Below, piece by piece: positions 1-4,051 of a stretch of 8,782 nucleotides of DNA. The first letter of the stretch is position 1, and every line of letters begins with the position of its first letter. Position numbers and translations under genes: made by a program. Source of the stretch: Actinomycetota bacterium (GTDB lineage Bacteria > Actinomycetota > Actinomycetes > Nanopelagicales > Nanopelagicaceae); NCBI GenBank assembly GCA_009705075.1, contig WLCY01000015.1, positions 1-8,782 on the forward strand. Direction: 5' to 3'. The notes below the pieces were generated by a model. It worked only from the letters and a program-made list of their open reading frames with translations, did no database searches and had not been told where the DNA came from.

Positions 1-511
1 CATCAAGCATGATGCTCCTGAAATTTCGTTGACAACCATAAATCCAGTGTTGGTACTTGGCGCACCGCTAGATAAGAACTTTGGTTCATCAATTTCGCTT
101 GTGGAAAGAGTCCTCAACGGAAGTGATCCCATGTTGCCAGATCTAAAATTCGCAATCGTAGATGTACGAGATGTTGCCAAGATGCATGTTGACACAATCA
201 AGAATGATAATACAAAAGGTGAACGCATAATCGCATCCTCAGAATCCAGATCATTTGTTGAGATAGCTAAGTTGTTAAAGAGCATATATCCAAAGAGTAA
301 GGTCAAGTCAGCACAGGCGCCAACATTCATGATTCGCTTGCTTTCACTATTCGATGGTTCAATAAAGCCGATTTTGCCTCAATTAGGAAAGCCGATGAAT
401 GTGAGTGGAGTCAAGGCTCAGCGTTTATTGAACATCAATTTCATTCCTGTCGAAGTAACCATAAAAGAATCTGCGGATTACTTGATCAAGAATGGGTTTA
501 TTAAAGGCTGA
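1..511 (+). CDS. NAD-dependent epimerase/dehydratase family protein (SDR, dihydroflavonol-4-reductase-like), 5' truncated
   Basis: The frame is open to the left edge (codons begin at base 2), so the gene starts outside the window; the TTG at 29 is an internal codon and not a start. About 169 C-terminal residues are visible and end in TGA at 509-511. The text matches the C-terminal half of extended SDR enzymes related to dihydroflavonol-4-reductase: a 'NPVLVLGAPLD' strand after the catalytic region, 'SISLVERVLNG', the 'FAIVDVRDVAKMHV' motif that closes the substrate pocket, 'GERIIASSES', and a C-terminal 'KAQRLLNINFIPVEVTI' helix region. The Rossmann GxxGxxG and the YxxxK catalytic pair lie upstream, off the window. 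The family reduces or epimerises a carbonyl substrate using NAD(P)H; the substrate cannot be told from this half. The next gene has its own promoter, so this is probably the end of its transcription unit. Confidence 0.85.
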   Translation, partial: IKHDAPEISLTTINPVLVLGAPLDKNFGSSISLVERVLNGSDPMLPDLKFAIVDVRDVAKMHVDTIKNDNTKGERIIASSESRSFVEIAKLLKSIYPKSKVKSAQAPTFMIRLLSLFDGSIKPILPQLGKPMNVSGVKAQRLLNINFIPVEVTIKESADYLIKNGFIKG

Positions 512-542
512 TCCAGCTTATAGGTTGGTTCTTCTTTATATG

Positions 543-571
543 TTGCATTAATGCTACATAGCATATATGCT
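543..571 (+). promoter_or_regulatory. Leaderless promoter with overlapping palindromic operators
   Basis: A -35 box TTGCAT (543-548) and a -10 box TATGCT (566-571) are separated by exactly 17 nt, and the ATG at 579 follows 7 nt after the -10, as in leaderless promoters. The same DNA holds three perfect inverted repeats: GCATTAATGC at 545-554, ATGCTA-CA-TAGCAT at 551-564 and TAGCATATATGCTA at 559-572. They cover the -35, the spacer and the -10. This is what an autoregulatory site for the downstream XRE-type repressor would look like. The boxes and palindromes are seen directly; binding by the adjacent regulator is inference. Confidence 0.6.
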
Positions 572-578
572 ACTTCCC

Positions 579-812
579 ATGAGTCGCAATCCAGAAGAGC
601 CGGTTTATAACCGCATCGAAGAAGTACGTGCTGCCTTAGGTATTTCAAGGCAGGATCTTGCCGATAAGGCTGGCGTGCATTACCAAACAATTGGCTACTT
701 AGAGCGTGAGGAATATAGCCCCTCGCTCGTTCTTGCTTTGCGTTTAGCGAAGTCACTGAATCAAGAGGTGTCAGAGCTGTTCTCACTTACCCCATTCAAG
801 AAAGGAAAGTAA
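579..812 (+). CDS. XRE/Cro-CI family helix-turn-helix transcriptional regulator
   Basis: A small DNA-binding protein of 77 residues from the ATG at 579, or 81 from the ATG at 567. A single HTH_3 domain fills residues about 12-66: 'IEEVRAALGISRQDLADKAG' is helices 1-2 and 'HYQTIGYLEREEYSPSLVLALRLAKSL' contains the recognition helix and the rest of the fold. The tail FKKGK is basic and there is no sensor domain. I prefer the start at 579, because the ATG at 567 lies inside the -10 box and a palindrome and would need a different promoter. Neither start has a Shine-Dalgarno, which fits a leaderless mRNA. The stop is 2 nt from the next ATG, so the two genes are one operon. Short regulators of this type next to a small membrane protein are common in Gram-positive bacteria and usually repress their own operon. 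The signal is unknown. Confidence 0.85.
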   Translation: MSRNPEEPVYNRIEEVRAALGISRQDLADKAGVHYQTIGYLEREEYSPSLVLALRLAKSLNQEVSELFSLTPFKKGK

Positions 813-814
813 AG

Positions 815-1360
815 ATGTCGAAGAAGAACAAGATTTATTGGTTTGAGGGCGTTACCGAAAAAGGCGTTAAATCTTTGCTAACCGAGGAGAACTCAAAGTA
901 CAGATGGCTTCGACCTCAGCGAAATCGCAGAATTCTTGTTGCCCTGATGGCCTTCGGTCTTATTGCAGTGGCGATGGGAAGTTACTGGCCAACGCTGAAA
1001 ACGAATATGAACTTATCGAACGGAGCTGAAATAGTTATTTACAGCGTTACTGCGATATTTGTTATTTTTGCAGTTCTAGTTGGCTATTTATTCCTTCGGA
1101 TAAGCGTTAGAGGTATAGGCGATGCACCAAATGAACTGTTAGATGAACGCCAAATTAAGGTGCGAGATACTTCGTTCCGATATGCGTACTATGCAATGGG
1201 ATATGTAGTTCTGGGGCTTTTGCTTCTTATGCTCATTGGTCCTGATCTGAAGATGTTTCAACCAAAAGGTAATGATGGAAGCTATCTAGTAATTGCAACC
1301 CTCTTTGCTTTTTCATCTATGCCGTCGATGGTCTTGGCTTGGCGGGAGCGGGATATCTGA
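815..1360 (+). CDS. Four-helix integral membrane protein, partner of the XRE regulator
   Basis: A 181-residue protein I do not recognise by name. A basic cytoplasmic N-terminus (residues 1-39, rich in K and R) is followed by four predicted transmembrane segments at about 40-57, 72-95, 122-142 and 157-176. Between helices 2 and 3 is a polar loop with 'NELLDERQIKVRD' (106-118). A DERQ-type motif before a helix is seen in small actinobacterial and firmicute membrane proteins encoded beside HTH regulators. The ATG at 815 has a purine-rich ribosome site AGGAAAG ending 5 nt upstream, and the gap to the regulator gene is only 2 nt, so translation is probably coupled. A role in sensing or buffering membrane stress under control of the regulator is plausible but is inference from gene order. 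No enzymatic motif is visible. Confidence 0.75.
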   Translation: MSKKNKIYWFEGVTEKGVKSLLTEENSKYRWLRPQRNRRILVALMAFGLIAVAMGSYWPTLKTNMNLSNGAEIVIYSVTAIFVIFAVLVGYLFLRISVRGIGDAPNELLDERQIKVRDTSFRYAYYAMGYVVLGLLLLMLIGPDLKMFQPKGNDGSYLVIATLFAFSSMPSMVLAWRERDI

Positions 1361-1391
1361 TTCTGCTTATATGGCGGCTCTTCTTTTATTC

Positions 1392-1406
1392 GTTACTGCG
1401 AGTAAC
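1392..1406 (+). terminator. Weak hairpin downstream of the membrane protein gene
   Basis: GTTACT-GCG-AGTAAC forms a perfect 6-bp stem with a 3-nt loop, 31 nt after the stop codon at 1358-1360. Only TTCATT follows, so it is a poor intrinsic terminator. It may just stabilise the 3' end of the mRNA. Confidence 0.3.
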
Positions 1407-1415
1407 TTCATTAAT

Positions 1416-1485
1416 GTGCCATAATTCAGCAACGACGGTTTGGTAGTAATTGGGACTTGGTTAATAGCCAAGTCCCATTTGCTTT
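1416..1485 (+). repeat. Tandem repeat unit 1 (hairpin repeat)
   Basis: First of two units spaced exactly 90 nt apart (partner 1506-1575). Bases 1438-1485 are identical to 1528-1575 (48 of 48), and the start (GTGCCATAATT at 1416-1426) matches with one change (GTGTCATAATT at 1506-1516). Only the 11 nt at 1427-1437 differ. The conserved part holds the perfect stem TGGGACTTGG (1451-1460) / CCAAGTCCCA (1468-1477) around a 7-nt loop, followed by ATTTGCTTT. Conservation of box, spacing and hairpin with divergence between them suggests a duplicated functional cassette. Confidence 0.9.
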
Positions 1486-1486
1486 G
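1432..1486 (+). ncRNA. Candidate small RNA 1 (hairpin unit)
   Basis: Unit 1 has the parts of a very small transcription unit. An extended -10 TG-C-CATAAT lies at 1417-1425, with no convincing -35. Transcription would start near 1432, run through GTTTGGTAGTAATT and end at a 10-bp hairpin followed by a short T-rich tail. The product would be about 55 nt. No ORF of useful size lies inside. An alternative is that the hairpin is simply a duplicated terminator for the membrane-protein operon. No covariation could be checked from one sequence. Confidence 0.35.
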
Positions 1487-1505
1487 ATGCGGCAATTAGA
1501 TTTGT

Positions 1506-1575
1506 GTGTCATAATTGTTTTACAATAGTTTGGTAGTAATTGGGACTTGGTTAATAGCCAAGTCCCATTTGCTTT
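1506..1575 (+). repeat. Tandem repeat unit 2 (hairpin repeat)
   Basis: Second copy of the 90-nt-spaced unit. The hairpin TGGGACTTGG (1541-1550) / CCAAGTCCCA (1558-1567) is identical to copy 1, and the tail ATTTGCTTTT is one T longer. The variable part (1517-1527) differs from copy 1 and extends the complementarity to the tRNA-like gene downstream. Confidence 0.9.
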
Positions 1576-1576
1576 T
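1522..1576 (+). ncRNA. Candidate small RNA 2 with anti-anticodon 5' end
   Basis: Extended -10 TG-T-CATAAT at 1507-1515 predicts a start near 1522. The first bases of the transcript would be CAAUAGUUUGGUA (1523-1535), which is the exact reverse complement of 1688-1700 in the tRNA-like gene, that is, most of the anticodon loop, the 3' strand of the anticodon stem and two variable-region bases. A terminator-like hairpin with a TTTT tail follows. Copy 1 shares only the 8-nt core GTTTGGTA of this match. The sequence match is certain; transcription and pairing are inference. Confidence 0.35.
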
Positions 1577-1655
1577 CCACATCAATTTCCTATACACAAT
1601 TTTTAGGTCTGTTCAGAATTCTCAAACAATTTAACCGTAACTTCACGTCCGTGAT

Positions 1656-1730
1656 GGGGGCGTGTTGTAATTGGCAGCATAATTGTTTACCAAACTATTG
1701 GAGCGGGTTCGAACCCCGTCGTCTCCACCA
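1656..1730 (+). tRNA. tRNA-like gene, anticodon ACC with alanine-type acceptor stem
   Basis: A 75-nt cloverleaf can be folded by eye. Acceptor GGGGGCG (1656-1662) pairs with CGTCTCC (1720-1726) including G3:U70 and G5:U68. Discriminator A is 1727 and the CCA is encoded (1728-1730). The D-arm is TTGT/GCAT around AATTGGCA, with a T10-T25 mismatch. The anticodon arm is ATTGT / loop TTACCAA / ACTAT, with a T29-T41 mismatch and the canonical U33 and A37. The variable loop is TGGA. The T-arm GCGGG-TTCGAAC-CCCGT is intact with one G:U pair. The anticodon at 1689-1691 is ACC (reads glycine GGU), which is unusual in bacteria. G3:U70 with A73 is the classical AlaRS determinant. The two stem mismatches suggest a decaying, acquired or repurposed tRNA. 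The D-loop resembles that of some tRNA-Gln genes. No strong promoter is visible just upstream. Confidence 0.6.
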
Positions 1731-1797
1731 CAGTCTTAGGTGTTTCAACTCGATCTATTGGTATCGATCTAAGTAGTTGTTTCAGCTTTGCATGGGG

Positions 1798-1828
1798 GAG
1801 CCTCGAGAGATCGGGGCTCTTTCTATTT
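1798..1828 (+). terminator. Intrinsic terminator with GAGA tetraloop
   Basis: GAGCCTCGA (1798-1806), loop GAGA (GNRA type) and TCGGGGCTC (1811-1819) form a 9-bp stem with one G:U pair, followed by the T-rich tail TTTCTATTT. It lies 67 nt after the tRNA-like gene and ends before the next gene, so it would close the transcript of the tRNA-like region and insulate the operon at 1894. Confidence 0.7.
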
Positions 1829-1873
1829 CATCCTGTTCAAGACACGCAAATTTTCAAAAAGAAATCCCTCTGC

Positions 1874-1887
1874 TTGACCATTAAACT
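1874..1887 (+). promoter_or_regulatory. Possible promoter elements for the exported-protein operon
   Basis: TAAACT (1882-1887) fits the TAnnnT -10 pattern and lies 6 nt before the ATG at 1894, so a leaderless start is possible. A TTGACC sequence at 1874-1879 looks like a -35 but is too close to that -10 and has no good -10 at 17 nt spacing. This is a weak call. Confidence 0.3.
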
Positions 1888-1893
1888 TTTCGC

Positions 1894-2319
1894 ATGTTGC
1901 TGAGGGTCATGAAGACACGTTTGGTGGTCCTTCCCCTTGCCGTACTTTTTCTACTTTTCAGTGCTGGCGCTGCAGCCGCCCCTGATTGCCACATTGAAAC
2001 AACAGCTCCAACAACCACTCAGACTGCATCAACTCATAACCACTCTGGGCATCTTCATGATCATTCACATCAATCAGCTAGCGCTACTGCTTCGAGCGCT
2101 CAAGTATTAAAAGTTTTAGCGGATAAGGCCCTCGAAAATGAAATGTGTTTTGTTGTTGGATTCATAGTTTTGCTCTTATCTCGATTCTTGCAAATGAAGA
2201 GATCAACTTTTTCGCTGTTGCAATTTTCCCGGCCGAGATACCTTCTGCCACAACTTCTATCCAAAAATCTAAGCTATTTGAATTTAACTCACCTCAAGTT
2301 GGGAATTATTCGAATTTAA
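1894..2319 (+). CDS. Exported or membrane-anchored His-rich protein, probably metal-binding
   Basis: 141 residues from the ATG at 1894, or 136 from the ATG at 1909. The second start gives a classic signal peptide (MKTRLVVLPLAVLFLLFSAG, then a run of Ala). It has a GAGGG motif, but only 2 nt away. The first start fits a leaderless mRNA. After the signal peptide comes a Cys (residue 32), a Thr/Ala-rich stretch, and a His cluster 'THNHSGHLHDHSHQ' (47-60) with six His in 14 residues. A hydrophobic helix follows (about 84-98), then a basic, Leu-rich tail ending in 'LKLGIIRI'. His clusters of this kind bind soft or borderline metals (Cu, Zn, Ni), so I infer metal capture or buffering at the outer face of the membrane. 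It is the first gene of a four-gene same-strand run that includes a DUF305 protein. I do not recognise the family. Confidence 0.7.
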   Translation: MLLRVMKTRLVVLPLAVLFLLFSAGAAAAPDCHIETTAPTTTQTASTHNHSGHLHDHSHQSASATASSAQVLKVLADKALENEMCFVVGFIVLLLSRFLQMKRSTFSLLQFSRPRYLLPQLLSKNLSYLNLTHLKLGIIRI

Positions 2320-2362
2320 TCCTTATCTCGTCCCTAAATAAACTACGAGAAAAGGAAATTTT

Positions 2363-2905
2363 ATGTTTAAAAAATTTATCGTCGCATTAACGTTTGTTGC
2401 ATTCATTTTGACCCCAAGCGAAGCTAGTGCTTCTTCGCATGCAAAGTCATTACAAAATTTGGGCATGGAAGAAATCATGTTTGCCCAGATGATGATTCCA
2501 CATCATGAGCAAGCGATTTCTATGTCAGAAACCGCTCTCAAGAAGAGTCGCAGTCAGGAGATTTTAAAGCTTTCCAGGCAGATAAACCGTCTGCAAAGCT
2601 CTGAAGTTTCCCAACTAACTTATTGGCTGACAGCGACAGATTCTTCAATGACCATGGACCATGACATGAAAATGTCGGGCATGTTAACCACAAAGGAACT
2701 TACTTCGCTAAAGCGCCTAACTGGCACCGATTTTGATCGGACATTTCTTCAATTGATGATCAAACATCATCAAGGAGCAATTGAAATGCTCGGTCTAATT
2801 TCAGACTCCAGTAATGCGGAAGCCTTGGCACTTTCTAAGGCAATTAAATCCGCACAAAGCAAAGAGATATCTACTATGAAACAACTATTGAAGAAATTAA
2901 AATAA
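2363..2905 (+). CDS. DUF305 domain-containing exported protein
   Basis: 180 residues with a signal peptide (about 1-24, MFKKFIVALTFVAFILTPSEA) and a DUF305 domain over the rest. DUF305 is a ferritin-like four-helix bundle, and both of its signature helices are present: 'MMIPHHEQAISMSE' (43-56) and 'FLQLMIKHHQGAIEML' (128-143). His47/His48 and His135/His136 are the likely ligands. Between them is a Met/His-rich linker 'MTMDHDMKMSGM' (96-107), typical of copper- or silver-binding periplasmic proteins. Members often sit in copper or other metal-resistance loci, but the biochemical role is not established. The ATG has a good ribosome site AAGGAA (2352-2357). The gap to the upstream gene is 43 nt and to the next gene 11 nt, so it is mid-operon. 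Family assignment is firm; copper as the ligand is inference. Confidence 0.92.
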   Translation: MFKKFIVALTFVAFILTPSEASASSHAKSLQNLGMEEIMFAQMMIPHHEQAISMSETALKKSRSQEILKLSRQINRLQSSEVSQLTYWLTATDSSMTMDHDMKMSGMLTTKELTSLKRLTGTDFDRTFLQLMIKHHQGAIEMLGLISDSSNAEALALSKAIKSAQSKEISTMKQLLKKLK

Positions 2906-2916
2906 GGAGAAGTTAA

Positions 2917-3537
2917 ATGCGTAAATCATTCTTAAGTATTGCAACCGTATTAAGTCTTATCGCAAGCTCGAATATTGCCTTTGCTGATGCAGCAAAGCCA
3001 GGTCAAAGTATGACGCACATGAAAACATTGGCAGGCATTTCCTCTACATTAGAAGGTCAAGGAATTTTGCTCTATGTACAAGGTGGTGCCACATCAGCTG
3101 TAATTGGCGAGTCCTTAGGCTCGGCTGATGGTCAAGTTGTCTTTCATATTCCTATCACCGGAACTAAGAGTGGAGTGGAACATATTGGAAGCAATATTGT
3201 CTTTTTTAATTCTGCCAACAATAAGCAAGTTCAACTTAAAAATCCTTTAATCGATCTAAGTAAAGGAACCATTAGCGCGGTTATTCCTCAAGGTTCTGGT
3301 GAAGTTACAACTGTTCTGCAAATCACCAATGCCTCAACGTTGACGCCAGTTGTTACGAAAGACCGTAAGGTTTCACTGAAGACAACGGCGTATAAAGGTG
3401 TTGCACTTTCGCTAGCTCCAGGAATTGGTGCGGCACTATCGTCATTGCTTGGATTGGCTGAAGGTTCCATTCCTGATAATTTAGCCTTCGCAACTGCAGA
3501 TGTGACTTTGTACTCGAAACTTAAAGCTAAGAAATAG
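2917..3537 (+). CDS. Exported protein, weakly HtaA-domain-like
   Basis: 206 residues with a signal peptide (about 1-23, MRKSFLSIATVLSLIASSNIAFA) and a mature part rich in beta strands and small residues. The middle part, 'VVFHIPITGTKSGVEHIGSN' followed by a hydrophobic strand and 'QVQLKNPLIDLSKGTISAVI', has the order seen in HtaA domains: a P-[IV]-T-G strand, an [IV]EH-x-G turn, then 'v.L.nP.idl..gtisA.v'. HtaA proteins of actinobacteria bind heme at the cell surface. The resemblance is judged by eye and the usual heme-binding Tyr/His pair is not evident, so a heme role is only a suggestion. There is no sortase motif or membrane anchor at the C-terminus (LKAKK). The ribosome site AAGGAGA ends 7 nt before the ATG, 11 nt after the DUF305 stop, so the two are probably translated from one mRNA. 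Confidence 0.7.
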   Translation: MRKSFLSIATVLSLIASSNIAFADAAKPGQSMTHMKTLAGISSTLEGQGILLYVQGGATSAVIGESLGSADGQVVFHIPITGTKSGVEHIGSNIVFFNSANNKQVQLKNPLIDLSKGTISAVIPQGSGEVTTVLQITNASTLTPVVTKDRKVSLKTTAYKGVALSLAPGIGAALSSLLGLAEGSIPDNLAFATADVTLYSKLKAKK

Positions 3538-3565
3538 TCGTTTTTGGAATCTGGGAGGAAGATAA

Positions 3566-3991
3566 ATGAATCAAGATCATGAAATCAACCGTCGAGCTTT
3601 GCTCACAGGAGTATGTGCTCTCCTCGCCTTAAGTGGCTTGGAAGCTTTGCCTGCGTCTGCAAGCAATGAAATACGAAAGTTGGTCAATGGCCGTGTTTCA
3701 GTAAAACTAAAGAACCTCCCAGAACTCTCGAAAGTGGGCGGATCCGTGGGAATAGGTAATATAAAAGGAAAGCCAGTTGCTATTACTAGAACTGGCGATT
3801 CTTCCTACGTTGCTTTCTCGCTTAGTTGCCCACACCAAAAAGTGACCGTTTCTTGGGAAGGAAACGGTTGGGTGTGCGGTGCCCATGGTTCGGAATTTGA
3901 GGCAGATGGTGATTTGGTTTTAGGGCCAGCTACAACGCGTCTGCCTCGCGTTCCAATGAAGATTTCAAAAGGTGTAGCAACAATCGGGTAA
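3566..3991 (+). CDS. Rieske (2Fe-2S) protein with Tat-type signal
   Basis: 141 residues. The N-terminus has a twin-arginine signal: 'NRRALLTG' (8-15), a hydrophobic stretch to about 28, and a likely cleavage after 'PASAS'. The Rieske fold follows, with cluster ligands C88-P-H90 and C104-x2-H107 ('SCPHQKV' and 'WVCGAHGSEF'), then 'GPATTRLPRVPM', the usual C-terminal loop. The two extra cysteines that form the disulfide in high-potential cytochrome bc Rieske proteins are absent: V93 stands where CTHxGC has its second Cys, and A106 replaces the second Cys of CPCHG. This is closer to ferredoxin- or dioxygenase-type Rieske domains. The protein would act outside the membrane as a small electron carrier. 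A strong ribosome site GGGAGGA (3553-3559) precedes the ATG. It is last in the run of four exported proteins and converges on the minus-strand gene. Confidence 0.9.
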   Translation: MNQDHEINRRALLTGVCALLALSGLEALPASASNEIRKLVNGRVSVKLKNLPELSKVGGSVGIGNIKGKPVAITRTGDSSYVAFSLSCPHQKVTVSWEGNGWVCGAHGSEFEADGDLVLGPATTRLPRVPMKISKGVATIG

Positions 3992-3992
3992 T

Positions 3993-4051
3993 CAAGGTTT
4001 TTTGAATGTATGAAAAATCTTGAGTGAGAATCAAACAGAAAAAGTTTGATT
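3993..4051. terminator. Convergent terminator region
   Basis: Two inverted repeats lie between the convergent Rieske and MBL genes. CAAGGTTTTT (3993-4002) pairs with AAAAATCTTG (4013-4022), 10 bp with one G:U. AATCAAAC (4029-4036) pairs with GTTTGATT (4044-4051), a perfect 8-bp stem that overlaps the last codons of the minus-strand gene. Both are AT-rich, so termination strength is uncertain, but together they could stop both polymerases. Confidence 0.4.

Noticed and set aside
478..786. 102-residue minus-strand ORF
   Set aside because: Antisense to the SDR end and the XRE regulator; no ribosome site and no domain-like composition, while the plus-strand frame has a clear HTH.
1416..1576. T-box riboswitch or CRISPR-like repeat
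   Set aside because: There are only two units, with no spacer pattern or cas genes. No T-box antiterminator sequence or specifier stem is recognisable, and no aminoacyl-tRNA synthetase or amino-acid gene follows.
1656..1730. 3' end of a tmRNA (ssrA)
   Set aside because: The CTCCACCA end and acceptor stem resemble tmRNA, but a complete tRNA fold closes within 75 nt, and no tag-peptide ORF ending in ALAA-stop or pseudoknot region lies upstream.
1751..1770. Repeated CGATCT (1751-1756 and 1765-1770) and CTATTGG echoes downstream of the tRNA-like gene
   Set aside because: Too short to separate from chance, and no stable structure could be built from them.
2145..2390. 81-residue plus-strand ORF overlapping the His-rich protein and DUF305 start
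   Set aside because: Overlaps two better-supported genes in another frame, has no ribosome site, and reads like out-of-frame sequence; I also found no sign of a frameshift in the His-rich gene.
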